From positions 1,240,001 to 1,304,000 of the forward strand of contig OY969790.1 of assembly GCA_963703125.1 (NCBI GenBank): 64,000 bases of DNA. The letters run 5' to 3'. The number at the start of each line of letters is the position of its first letter. Positions within the stretch are counted from its first letter, which is position 1. Of this stretch, positions 1 through 8,190 are shown piece by piece. The position numbers were made by a program, and so were the translations under genes. Below the pieces are notes generated by a model. That model did no database searches and was not told the origin of the DNA. It saw only the letters and a program-made list of their open reading frames with translations. Source of the DNA: MFD04716-140 sp963703125 (lineage in GTDB: Bacteria; Bacteroidota; Bacteroidia; Flavobacteriales; Flavobacteriaceae).

Positions 1-1201
1 CATCGTGTCCGTTGATGAGGGATTCAACCGCCTCGTTCGTAAAATGGCGAACCGTATAAAGGGATACTCCTTCATGATGTACCACTTTAAATCTGCTTTT
101 CAGCAAATTCAGCAATTCTTCCAATCGGCCAAACTTGTTGTCCACACAGACTGAAAAACTGATCGCCGAGTTCTGGATAAGATCGACCTTCATTTTATGG
201 TCGTGCAGCATTTTAAAAAGTTCACTGATACTATCTTCCACAATAAATGAAAAATCAAGTGAGGACAATTTCATCAGCACCTGATCTTTTTTTACGATGA
301 AACAGGGTACCATGGGTTCAATTCCTATCCCTTTTGTGACCGTGGTTCCTGGATCATTAGGGTTGACAAAAGATTTTACATGCAACGGTATCTCTTTTTT
401 TTGAAGTGGCTGCAAGGTTTTGGGGTGTATGACCGATGCCCCGTAAAAGGCAAGTTCAATCGCCTCTAAATAGGATATTTTGTTCAATAACTGAGTTTCT
501 TTAAAATATCTCGGATCCGCATTGAGAACCCCTGGCACATCCTTCCATATGGTTACTGAATCGGCATTTAAGCAATAGGCCAATATTGCCGCAGTGTAAT
601 CGGATCCCTCGCGACCCAAAGTGGTGGTAAAATTGTTTTCATCGCTACCTAAAAAGCCTTGGGTGATGTTCAATTTCTTGGAATCCACTTTTTGGGTCAC
701 ATTGTGTTGGGTCCTTTCCCAGTTGACAATGGGATCACGATAACTGTTGTCCGTTTTAATGAGATTGCGAACGTCCAACCACGTATTGGTGATACCCACT
801 TCATTAAGATATTCACTTAAAATGGTAGTGGACACCAGCTCCCCATATCCTATTACCTGATCATACACAAAGTTGTAATTTGGGGATTTGTTCCAAGCCA
901 AAAAGCCTTTCACCTCATCAAACAACACTTTTGTCTTTTGAAAAATAGGATGATGATCGTTCGGGAACAGGTCCATTAAAATATCATTGTGGTATTTTAT
1001 GACCTCTTGAATGGCTGATGAAAGACTTTCCTTGTCCTTAAAATAGGCATTGACAACGGCCTCCATTGCATTTGTGGTCTTTCCCATGGCCGACACGACT
1101 AGAAGTGTATTGGCATGACCGACTTCCTGCAAGACTTTCACTAAATTCTTGACCCCGTTGGCATCTTTTACCGATGCACCTCCAAATTTAAAAATTCGCA
1201 T
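1..1201 (-). CDS. lysC: Aspartate kinase, partial (C-terminus outside window)
   Basis: Catalyses ATP-dependent phosphorylation of L-aspartate, the first step towards lysine, threonine, methionine and diaminopimelate, in the cytoplasm. Reading the minus strand from the ATG at 1201 gives about 400 codons with no stop before the window edge, so only the last residues are missing. The N-terminus begins MRIFKFGGASVKD, the KFGG signature of the amino-acid kinase fold. GREGSDYTAA lies mid-protein and FYGASVIHPKT further on, followed by an ACT-like regulatory region. The start fits the family. It lies 17 bp downstream of the acetyltransferase gene on the same strand, so the two are probably cotranscribed. 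A monofunctional enzyme is most likely, but fusion to another domain past the edge cannot be excluded. Confidence 0.93.
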   Translation of the reverse strand, partial: MRIFKFGGASVKDANGVKNLVKVLQEVGHANTLLVVSAMGKTTNAMEAVVNAYFKDKESLSSAIQEVIKYHNDILMDLFPNDHHPIFQKTKVLFDEVKGFLAWNKSPNYNFVYDQVIGYGELVSTTILSEYLNEVGITNTWLDVRNLIKTDNSYRDPIVNWERTQHNVTQKVDSKKLNITQGFLGSDENNFTTTLGREGSDYTAAILAYCLNADSVTIWKDVPGVLNADPRYFKETQLLNKISYLEAIELAFYGASVIHPKTLQPLQKKEIPLHVKSFVNPNDPGTTVTKGIGIEPMVPCFIVKKDQVLMKLSSLDFSFIVEDSISELFKMLHDHKMKVDLIQNSAISFSVCVDNKFGRLEELLNLLKSRFKVVHHEGVSLYTVRHFTNEAVESLINGHD

Positions 1202-1218
1202 ATATGAAAAATTGAATA

Positions 1219-1701
1219 TTATTTTATATTATCCAGATAGGATTGAATCCCTGACTCACTCAAGTGAACAACATCCCAATCGCGCATGACCTTAGCACCT
1301 TTACTTTCGTAAAAATTGATGGCCGGATCGTTCCAATCAAGCACTTCCCAGCTGATCCTTTTAACGCCGAGCCGAGCTCCATATTTTACAACTTCATTCA
1401 AAAGCGAGGTACCCAAACCACTACCTCTCATTTTATGGGTAACTATAAGATCTTCCAAGTGAACAACGGGTCCTTTCCATGTAGAGTATCGAGGGTATAC
1501 CAATGCCATTCCTACCACATCACCGTCGGATTCCGCCACAAAACAATGGAACAATTTTTGGTCCCCGAACCCGTCCCTGATCAAATCATCAACAGACACC
1601 TCTACCGCATTGGCCTCTTTTTCAAAAGTAGCCAGTTCCTGGATCAACTCCAGTACTTGCGGCATATCGGTGGCATTGGCTTCTCTTATTGTAATTCCCA
1701 T
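1219..1701 (-). CDS. GNAT N-acetyltransferase of the spermidine/thialysine (SSAT/SAT2) type
   Basis: 160-residue single-domain GNAT acetyltransferase that transfers acetyl from acetyl-CoA to an amine. The acetyl-CoA binding loop is RGSGLGTSLL around residues 92-101. The segments ELATFEK, YSTWKGPVVHLED and VLDWNDPAINFYESKGA match the diagnostic regions of eukaryotic-type spermidine/thialysine acetyltransferases as I remember them. The substrate could therefore be a polyamine, or a lysine analogue such as S-aminoethylcysteine; this is inference. It is first in a two-gene unit with aspartate kinase, which would suit a lysine-like substrate. A TAACTTTG -7 element lies 20 bp upstream of the start. 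Confidence 0.85.
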   Translation of the reverse strand: MGITIREANATDMPQVLELIQELATFEKEANAVEVSVDDLIRDGFGDQKLFHCFVAESDGDVVGMALVYPRYSTWKGPVVHLEDLIVTHKMRGSGLGTSLLNEVVKYGARLGVKRISWEVLDWNDPAINFYESKGAKVMRDWDVVHLSESGIQSYLDNIK

Positions 1702-1720
1702 AATTGTTACAAATAAAACA

Positions 1721-1728
1721 CAAAGTTA
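1721..1728 (-). promoter_or_regulatory. Bacteroidota -7 promoter element for the acetyltransferase-lysC unit
   Basis: On the minus strand the sequence reads TAACTTTG, a perfect match to the flavobacterial -7 consensus TAnnTTTG, about 20 bp before the ATG at 1701. No convincing TTTG -33 box is seen at the usual 17-23 bp spacing. Confidence 0.55.
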
Positions 1729-1842
1729 TAAATTTAAAAAATGAATGGTGGTCGAAATCGTTATAGTTCACAAAATACCCGATATTTGTGTACGGGCAAA
1801 CTAATCTAAAGTCGCAGGCCATAATATCGGAAGTGATGAATT

Positions 1843-1926
1843 ATGGGCAAATCAAAAAAACTGAAACCTGAATCGAGAGTCAAGAAAAAGAGCCCAGAAA
1901 AAGGAAAAAAGGATCAAGAGAAATGA
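1843..1926 (+). CDS. Possible 27-residue lysine-rich small protein
   Basis: A short ORF reads MGKSKKLKPESRVKKKSPEK and ends after seven more residues, with over a third of residues lysine or arginine. It sits upstream of fbp in an otherwise gene-free stretch of about 330 bp. The composition could be that of a nucleic-acid-binding microprotein, but lysine-rich ORFs also arise by chance from A-rich intergenic DNA. I do not recognise a family, and it is listed only because the ORF is clean and starts with ATG. Confidence 0.25.
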   Translation: MGKSKKLKPESRVKKKSPEKGKKDQEK

Positions 1927-2035
1927 CTTTATTACTTTCTACTTTACGACTTTCATTAAACCTAAAACCTGAACCAAAAAATTACACTATACTAAATTCT
2001 GAATACTAACCGCTGACTACTAACTACTCATCCAC
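1927..2035 (+). other. G-poor, CTA/ACT-rich leader upstream of fbp
   Basis: About 110 bases contain only about five G residues and imperfect ACTA/CTACT repeats (ACTAAATTCTG, GACTACTAACTACTC) right up to the fbp start. No promoter consensus is clear here. It may be an unstructured 5' untranslated region or simple low-complexity sequence. Confidence 0.4.
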
Positions 2036-3040
2036 ATGTTGACCAAAAAAAATACCACTCTAGGGGAATTCATCATTGAAAACCAATCCTCTTTTCAATA
2101 TTCATCCGGAGAACTATCCAAACTTATCAATGCCATACGCTTGGCTGCAAAAGTAGTCAATCATGAAGTCAATAAAGCAGGTTTGGTGGACGTATTGGGT
2201 GCGGCAGGGGACACTAATATTCAGGGTGAGAATCAACAAAAATTGGATGTCCTTGCCAACGAAAAATTCATACAGACCCTAACAAATAGAGAAATAGTTT
2301 GTGGTATTGCTTCGGAAGAGGAAGATGATTTTATCGCCATCAACAGCAATGACGAACGCCACCAGAACAAATATGTTGTTTTAATAGATCCTTTGGATGG
2401 TTCTTCAAATATTGATGTAAATGTATCAGTTGGAACCATTTTTTCAATCTACAGGCGCATTACTCCTATCGGAACACCCGTAACACTGGCAGATTTTCTG
2501 CAACCGGGACATAACCAAGTAGCCGCGGGATACATCATTTATGGGACATCTACCATGCTCGTTTATACCACAGGTGACGGGGTAAACGGCTTCACCTTAA
2601 ACCCTGCCATCGGCACATTTTATTTATCACATCCGAATATGCAGTTTCCTGAAAAGGGCCAAATTTACTCCGTGAACGAAGGAAACTATATTCATTTTCC
2701 ACAGGGCGTGAAAGACTATATCAAGTATTGTCAAAAAGAAGAAGATGATAGGCCCTATACCTCTCGTTATATCGGATCCCTGGTTTCCGATTTCCATCGA
2801 AATATGATCAAGGGCGGAATCTATATGTACCCCAAAAGTAGTGTGGCCTCAAACGGGAAGTTACGTTTGCTATATGAATGCAATCCCATGGCTTTTATTG
2901 CAGAACAGGCCAATGGTAAGGCAAGTGATGGCCATCAACGTATTTTGGATATACAACCGAAAGAGCTTCATGAACGCGTGCCGTTCTTTTGTGGCAGTAG
3001 AAATATGGTCGAAAAAGCCGAGTCCTTTATGCAACAATAA
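2036..3040 (+). CDS. fbp: Fructose-1,6-bisphosphatase, class I
   Basis: Hydrolyses fructose 1,6-bisphosphate to fructose 6-phosphate, the committed step of gluconeogenesis, in the cytoplasm. At 334 residues it has normal class I length. The metal-binding signature DPLDGSSN begins at about residue 118, preceded by the acidic EEEDD stretch near residue 95. The C-terminal half contains the substrate-binding segments [11 protein letters not shown] and YPKSS and the NPMAF region. The ATG at 2036 is the first in frame. It ends just before a strong hairpin terminator shared with the convergent TerB-like gene. Confidence 0.97.
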   Translation: MLTKKNTTLGEFIIENQSSFQYSSGELSKLINAIRLAAKVVNHEVNKAGLVDVLGAAGDTNIQGENQQKLDVLANEKFIQTLTNREIVCGIASEEEDDFIAINSNDERHQNKYVVLIDPLDGSSNIDVNVSVGTIFSIYRRITPIGTPVTLADFLQPGHNQVAAGYIIYGTSTMLVYTTGDGVNGFTLNPAIGTFYLSHPNMQFPEKGQIYSVNEGNYIHFPQGVKDYIKYCQKEEDDRPYTSRYIGSLVSDFHRNMIKGGIYMYPKSSVASNGKLRLLYECNPMAFIAEQANGKASDGHQRILDIQPKELHERVPFFCGSRNMVEKAESFMQQ

Positions 3041-3051
3041 AAGCTGAAAAC

Positions 3052-3080
3052 AAAAAAGGGCGATTAAATCGCCCTTTTTT
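3052..3080. terminator. Bidirectional intrinsic terminator
   Basis: A-tract, GGGCGATT, AAATCGCCC, T-tract: an almost perfect inverted repeat with As on the left and six Ts on the right. It sits between the convergent ends of fbp (3040) and the TerB-like gene (3097) and can end transcription in both directions. Confidence 0.85.
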
Positions 3081-3096
3081 ATGATTACATTTATCC

Positions 3097-3519
3097 TTAG
3101 TGTTTCACTAAATAGAGGTAATCCTCCAAATCTATCTTTCCTGTAAAAATTTCGACGGATCTTTGGATAATCTTTTCAGCCTTATCACTGGTAAACCCGA
3201 GACCTATCGCATATTTTGTAACCAGCTCCAATTCCTGCTCATCAATAGTATGGTCGGCAAAGATAATCTTGAACAGGTCATAAAGACGCTCCAATCTTTG
3301 TTCGGCACTCACAGGAGGGTCAATTGGGTATTTGTTCTCCTTTTTCATTACGGTTTTAAACTCATCTTGAGTAATATCCAATTTGGCCGCAAAACGATCC
3401 AACAAAAGTTTTTCCTCCTTCCCTACCTCTCCATCTACGGCTGCCAAAGTAGCAATGGCGGCAAAATGCGCCAAATTTCTTCGATGTTCACTACTACTGT
3501 ACAAATCAACAAAAGACAT
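3097..3519 (-). CDS. TerB-like tellurite-resistance-family protein
   Basis: 140-residue all-helical cytoplasmic protein with the TerB-domain pattern: an early helix LAHFAAIATLAAVDGEVGKEE and a second acidic motif, ADHTIDEQELE, about 60 residues later. In TerB these acidic loops bind metal or mediate contacts. The biochemical role of stand-alone bacterial TerB proteins is not settled and no other ter genes are nearby, so tellurite resistance should not be inferred. It is a single gene with its own promoter, TATATTTG, upstream. A second TerB-like gene lies at 11710. Confidence 0.8.
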   Translation of the reverse strand: MSFVDLYSSSEHRRNLAHFAAIATLAAVDGEVGKEEKLLLDRFAAKLDITQDEFKTVMKKENKYPIDPPVSAEQRLERLYDLFKIIFADHTIDEQELELVTKYAIGLGFTSDKAEKIIQRSVEIFTGKIDLEDYLYLVKH

Positions 3520-3541
3520 AAATCATATTTTTAATAGGGTG

Positions 3542-3549
3542 CAAATATA
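3542..3549 (-). promoter_or_regulatory. -7 promoter element for the TerB-like gene
   Basis: The minus strand reads TATATTTG followed by CACC, a perfect TAnnTTTG match about 23 bp before the ATG at 3519. A TTTTTG stretch upstream is closer (about 14 bp) than the usual -33 spacing. Confidence 0.6.
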
Positions 3550-3754
3550 AATTTTTTGATGGTCAAAAACAGCATTGATTTGAACTTTGTTTCTACTTCT
3601 AATTTGTAATTTCACAGGTATCAAAAAAACCTGACTTTCATTTATTAAGAATAAAACACTTCGCCTGACTTTGAATTATAATGCTAGTCTCGTCATTCAT
3701 TTTAAGAATCCAAATGAAAAATTTAAATAATTCAGATGTCCTATCGCATGTAAC

Positions 3755-6223
3755 ATGATAAATAAGGAACAACTTTATGCAATTGCCGAAGACTGGTTCA
3801 AAGGACAGAACTGGGAGCCCTTCCCTTTCCAAAAAAGTACGTGGAAGGCCTTTTTACAGGGCAAGCATGGTTTATTGAACGCCCCAACAGGAAGTGGAAA
3901 GACCTATGCCCTTTGGTTTCCCATTGTGTTGGATTACATAAAGAAAAATCCCAATTATAAAAACGAGCATAAAAAGGGGTTAAAGGCTATATGGATTACG
4001 CCCCTCAGAGCTCTTTCACAAGAAATCAAACAATCTGCCGAACGGGTCACGTCCGATCTAGGAACACAAATGACCGTGGCAATAAGATCGGGGGATACTT
4101 CAACCAAAGAAAGGGCCCAAATGAAAAATCAGATGCCAGACCTTTTGATAACAACACCTGAGAGCCTGCAACTGCTGTTGGCAACAAAAGGCTACGAAAA
4201 GATTTTCAAGGATTGCTCGGCCATTGTTGTGGACGAATGGCATGAACTATTGGGCACAAAACGCGGTGTGCAAATGGAACTGGGCCTCTCAAGGCTTAGG
4301 GCAATGTCAAAGAAAATTCTTATTTGGGGCATCTCAGCGACCATAGGAAATCTTGAACAGGCGAGGGAGGTATTATTAGGCCCCAATAGCACCGCCCTAA
4401 AAAACTCGGTAATGGTCAAGGCGAACCTGAACAAGAAAATCACGGTCAAAAGTATCATTCCAAAAGAAATGGAAACCTTTCCTTGGCGGGGTCATTTGGG
4501 ATTACGGTTATTGGAAAACGTTATCCCAATTATTAACAGTAGTAAAACCACATTGCTGTTCACCAATACCCGAAGCCAATGCGAAATCTGGTTTCAAAAA
4601 ATACTTGAAAGCCACCCCGAATTTGCCGGTGAAATCGCCATGCACCATGGGAGTATCAATAAAGAAACGCGCATCTGGGTAGAGCAGGCCATTCGCAATG
4701 AAAGTCTAAAAGCTGTGGTCTGCACCTCTAGTTTGGATTTGGGAGTCGACTTCGCCCCGGTCGAAACGGTTGTCCAAATAGGTGGACCTAAAGGCATCGC
4801 AAGATTTATGCAACGGGCCGGTCGCAGCGGACATAGACCGGGAAAGGAAAGCGTGATCTATTTTCTTCCCACACATGCCATTGAATTGGTCGAGGCTTCC
4901 GCCCTGCAGGAAGCGGTTCGACAGAACGCCATGGAGGACCGTACGCCCTATCTCAACAGTTTTGATGTGCTCATTCAATATTTGACCACATTGGCCATCT
5001 CGGACGGATTTTATCCCGAACAAATTTTTAAGGAAGTGAAGCAAACATTCTGCTATCAAACCATATCCAAAGATCAATGGCAATGGCTTTTGAATTTTTT
5101 GGTCATGGGTAGTCAAAGTCTGCAATCGTACGACGAATTCAAAAAAGTGGAAGTCGCCGAAGATGGCAGATTCAAAGTCAATAACCGCGGAATTGCCATA
5201 AGGCACAGGTTTCAAATTGGCACGATCGTAGGGGATGCCAATATAACCGTTCGCTATCAGAAAGGTGGATATATAGGAACCATTGAGGAATCTTTTATTT
5301 CAAAACTGATCCAAGGCGATGTCTTTACTTTTGCTGGCCGTAACCTCGAATTTATTCGCATTAAGGAGATGCAGGCCCTTGTTCGAAACTCTTCAAAAAA
5401 AACGAGTAAAGTTCCCAGTTGGATGGGTGGCCGACTCACACTTTCAGCCCAAATGTCAGAATTGCTTCGAAATGAACTCTACTCTGCAAGTCTGAACAAA
5501 AAAAATCAATCGAAAGAAATACAGGCACTGGCCCCGCTTTTTGAGCGTCAGAATCAAGAAAGTATTGTTCCCAAACCCAATGAATTTCTTATAGAGACCT
5601 TTGAGACCCAAGATGGCCATCACACGCTATTTTTTCCTTTTGAAGGCCGATTTGTGCATGAGGCCATGGGCAGTATGCTCGGATATCGTATTGGTTTGCT
5701 CTCCCCTATCACGTTTTCATTGGCTTTCAACGATTATGGATTTGAATTGCTATCAGATCAAAAAATTGACGTACAACAGATTTTGGACAATGACCTTTTT
5801 TCTTCGGAATACCTTTTGGATGATTTACAAAAAAGCCTGAACTCCACCGAAATGGCTCGGAGAAAATTCAGGGATATTGCCGTAATAAGTGGATTGGTAT
5901 TTACGGGATATCCCGATAAAGGCATTAAAATGAAGCATTTGCAAAGCAATTCTCAGCTCTTGTTTGACGTATTCAGAGATTATGAACCCAACAACCTTCT
6001 TTTTCAACAGGCCTTTACCGAAACTTTTGAGCATCAATTAGAGGAAGGCCGTTTACGTATCGCCCTAGAAAGAATCGCTACCCAAAAAATGGTTTGGAAA
6101 CAGTGTAACTCTCCTACTCCATTTTCCTTCCCTTTGATTACCGACAGGTTACGGGAAAAAATGTCAAGTGAAAAATTAGCGGATCGCATCAAAAGAATGA
6201 CCGCAATTTTGACCAAGAAATAA
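3755..6223 (+). CDS. Ligase-associated DNA damage response DEXH-box helicase
   Basis: Superfamily 2 DNA helicase of the Lhr-like group, 822 residues, acting on DNA in the cytoplasm. Walker A APTGSGKT starts near residue 43, the Walker B box is DEWH near residue 160, motif III is SAT in WGISATIGN, and motif VI is QRAGRSGHRPG near residue 353. A long C-terminal region follows, as in Lhr-type enzymes. PdeM lies next downstream, which identifies it as the helicase of the bacterial ligase-associated set. The usual partners, an ATP-dependent DNA ligase and a beta-CASP-like exonuclease, are absent upstream. The ATG at 3755 gives an N-terminus of the expected length. Confidence 0.92.
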   Translation: MINKEQLYAIAEDWFKGQNWEPFPFQKSTWKAFLQGKHGLLNAPTGSGKTYALWFPIVLDYIKKNPNYKNEHKKGLKAIWITPLRALSQEIKQSAERVTSDLGTQMTVAIRSGDTSTKERAQMKNQMPDLLITTPESLQLLLATKGYEKIFKDCSAIVVDEWHELLGTKRGVQMELGLSRLRAMSKKILIWGISATIGNLEQAREVLLGPNSTALKNSVMVKANLNKKITVKSIIPKEMETFPWRGHLGLRLLENVIPIINSSKTTLLFTNTRSQCEIWFQKILESHPEFAGEIAMHHGSINKETRIWVEQAIRNESLKAVVCTSSLDLGVDFAPVETVVQIGGPKGIARFMQRAGRSGHRPGKESVIYFLPTHAIELVEASALQEAVRQNAMEDRTPYLNSFDVLIQYLTTLAISDGFYPEQIFKEVKQTFCYQTISKDQWQWLLNFLVMGSQSLQSYDEFKKVEVAEDGRFKVNNRGIAIRHRFQIGTIVGDANITVRYQKGGYIGTIEESFISKLIQGDVFTFAGRNLEFIRIKEMQALVRNSSKKTSKVPSWMGGRLTLSAQMSELLRNELYSASLNKKNQSKEIQALAPLFERQNQESIVPKPNEFLIETFETQDGHHTLFFPFEGRFVHEAMGSMLGYRIGLLSPITFSLAFNDYGFELLSDQKIDVQQILDNDLFSSEYLLDDLQKSLNSTEMARRKFRDIAVISGLVFTGYPDKGIKMKHLQSNSQLLFDVFRDYEPNNLLFQQAFTETFEHQLEEGRLRIALERIATQKMVWKQCNSPTPFSFPLITDRLREKMSSEKLADRIKRMTAILTKK

Positions 6224-6334
6224 TGTGCTCATTTGGAACAAAGGGTTTCGCCATGAAATGGACCAATTGTGTTAAGATGGCTTTATCTGCCCCTTTTTCA
6301 TTATTGCAATTCACATCCGCCTGATCACTTTATC

Positions 6335-6342
6335 TATTTTTG
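6335..6342 (+). promoter_or_regulatory. -7 promoter element abutting the PdeM start codon
   Basis: TATTTTTG, a perfect TAnnTTTG match, ends only 5 bp before the ATG at 6348. If used, transcription would begin at or next to the start codon, giving a leaderless or nearly leaderless mRNA. Confidence 0.5.
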
Positions 6343-6347
6343 TATCC

Positions 6348-6983
6348 ATGATCCAGAACATCCAAATAGAAAATCAGCATTTTATTTTACATCCTTCGGC
6401 TACAGTTTTCTGGCAGGAAAAGGAAATGCTCATTATTAGCGATGTCCATTTGGGGAAAGTCTCCCATTTTCGAAAATATGGGGCCGCTGTTCCACAAAAG
6501 GCCATAGCCAAAAACTTTCAATTGCTTGACGGTGCGGTAAGCTACTTTAGGCCAAAAACCATTTGTTTTTTAGGCGACCTGTTTCATTCTGCCATAAATC
6601 AAGAATGGGGCCATTTTGAAAAATGGATCGCTACACTGACTGCCAAAATAATTCTGGTCGAAGGAAATCACGATATCATATCCTACTTAAAATATGAGGA
6701 TTTGGGCATAAAAGTAGTCTCCGAGCTTGAGTTGGACGGTTTTCTTTTAACGCACCACCCCGAAACAAGGGAAGGACTGTTTAATTTTTCGGGGCATGTG
6801 CATCCAGCGGTAAAGCTCATGGGAGCCGGGAAACAATCACTGCGGCTGGCATGCTTTTTTAAAAGGAAAAAACAAATGATATTACCCGCATTTGGGGAGT
6901 TTACAGGCACATTTACCCTTAAGCCCAAGAAGTTGGATGAGGTCTATGCCATTACAAAAAATGAAGTAATTTTAGTCACTTAA
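6348..6983 (+). CDS. pdeM: Ligase-associated DNA damage response endonuclease PdeM
   Basis: Calcineurin-like metallophosphoesterase, 211 residues, predicted to act on DNA as the nuclease of the ligase-associated repair set. The metal-binding motifs appear in order: SDVHLGK near residue 30, FLGDLFHS near residue 82, EGNHD near residue 105, and SGHVHP near residue 149. The length and the N-terminal QHFILHPSATVFW segment fit the family. It lies 124 bp downstream of the helicase and has its own promoter-like element, then 8 bp before the PLP enzyme gene, so it may also drive that gene. Confidence 0.9.
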   Translation: MIQNIQIENQHFILHPSATVFWQEKEMLIISDVHLGKVSHFRKYGAAVPQKAIAKNFQLLDGAVSYFRPKTICFLGDLFHSAINQEWGHFEKWIATLTAKIILVEGNHDIISYLKYEDLGIKVVSELELDGFLLTHHPETREGLFNFSGHVHPAVKLMGAGKQSLRLACFFKRKKQMILPAFGEFTGTFTLKPKKLDEVYAITKNEVILVT

Positions 6984-6991
6984 CTGTTCAC

Positions 6992-8134
6992 ATGCTAGCA
7001 AATCAAAGACATTTATTTGACCTTCCAGAATCGGTTACCTATTTGAACGGTGCCTACATGTCCGCCCAATTGAAGAGCGTGGAGGAGATAGGTTTGGAAA
7101 GTGTCCGAAAAAAGAGTCGGCCCTATGAGATAGCTGCCAATGACTTTTTTGTACAAAAAACTATCTTAAAACAGCGTTTTGCCCAACTAATTGAAGTACC
7201 CGATCCACAAAACATTGCCATTATTCCATCTGTTTCCTATGGCATTGCCAATGCCGCCAAAAACATCGATTTTAAATCTGGGGATGAAATTATTTTGGTT
7301 GATGAGCAGTTTCCCAGCAATGTATATTCCTGGAAACGTATCGCCAGAGAAAAAAGAGTGAGGTTAAAAATGGTAAAACCTCCCCAAGGATTTATTGAAC
7401 GGGGAAAGAACTGGAACAAGGCCATTATAGACGCCATCAATGAAAAAACGGCCGTAGTAGCCATGGGACATATACATTGGGCAGATGGCACTCTTTTCAA
7501 CTTGAAGGAAATTCGTGAAAAGACGAGACAAGTCGGTGCCTTGCTAATAATTGATGGTACCCAAAGCGTAGGTGCCCTTCCTTTTTCTGTCAAGGAAATT
7601 GAGCCAGATGCACTTATCTGCGCAGGCTACAAATGGCTCATGGGGCCCTATTCCCTTGGGGTTGCATATTACAGTGATACTTTCAATGATGGAGTCCCCA
7701 TTGAAGAAAATTGGATCAACAGATTACAAAGTGAGGATTTTACAAATTTGACCAACTATCAAGAAGAATTTCAACCGAAGGCGGAACGCTTTTCAGCAGG
7801 GGAATCAAGCAATTTTATCTTGGTTCCCATGCTCATCAATGCTATTGAACAACTTTTGGAATGGAAACCAAATAATATTCAAGAGTATTGTAACCATATT
7901 TCAAAAAGTGCGATAGGAACACTGCGTGCCAAAGGACATTTTATTGAAAGCGATGAATTTAGGGCCAAGCATTTATTTGGCGTGTATTTGGCTGAGGGTT
8001 CCGATATGGAAACAGTCAAAAAAAGGTTGATGGCCCAAAATATCTTTGTTTCTTATCGCGGCAAGGCGATTCGGGTGGCCCCACATGTTTACAACACGCA
8101 AGAAGACTTTACTAAATTTTTATCGTGTTTTTAG
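6992..8134 (+). CDS. Class V aminotransferase-fold PLP enzyme (cysteine desulfurase/selenocysteine lyase-like)
   Basis: Fold-type I PLP enzyme, 380 residues, cytoplasmic. The probable Schiff-base lysine is K214 in CAGYKWLMGPYSLG. The upstream HIHWADGTLFNL and IIDGTQSVGALPF segments supply the cofactor-binding Asp and Gln/His residues of class V enzymes. The active-site cysteine loop of true cysteine desulfurases is not recognisable, and a kynureninase-like or other beta-lyase reaction is possible. It is 8 bp downstream of pdeM and probably cotranscribed with it. The substrate is unknown. Confidence 0.82.
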   Translation: MLANQRHLFDLPESVTYLNGAYMSAQLKSVEEIGLESVRKKSRPYEIAANDFFVQKTILKQRFAQLIEVPDPQNIAIIPSVSYGIANAAKNIDFKSGDEIILVDEQFPSNVYSWKRIAREKRVRLKMVKPPQGFIERGKNWNKAIIDAINEKTAVVAMGHIHWADGTLFNLKEIREKTRQVGALLIIDGTQSVGALPFSVKEIEPDALICAGYKWLMGPYSLGVAYYSDTFNDGVPIEENWINRLQSEDFTNLTNYQEEFQPKAERFSAGESSNFILVPMLINAIEQLLEWKPNNIQEYCNHISKSAIGTLRAKGHFIESDEFRAKHLFGVYLAEGSDMETVKKRLMAQNIFVSYRGKAIRVAPHVYNTQEDFTKFLSCF

Positions 8135-8167
8135 TTCGATAAAATCAGGGCATTTGCCATTACTTAT

Positions 8168-8175
8168 TATCTTTG
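8168..8175 (+). promoter_or_regulatory. -7 promoter element for mfd
   Basis: TATCTTTG followed by CACAA is a perfect TAnnTTTG element. It overlaps the first possible TTG start (8173), implying that transcription starts near 8181 and that the next TTG (8191) is the real initiator. No -33 box is seen at normal spacing. Confidence 0.6.
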
Positions 8176-8190
8176 CACAAATTTTTACGG

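Noticed and set aside
1264..1716. Plus-strand open frame opposite the acetyltransferase
   Set aside because: It is the reverse complement of a clear GNAT gene and has no recognisable domain.
4706..5215. Long minus-strand open frame inside the helicase gene
   Set aside because: It lies opposite conserved helicase motifs, and its translation shows no domain or signal; codon structure favours the plus strand.
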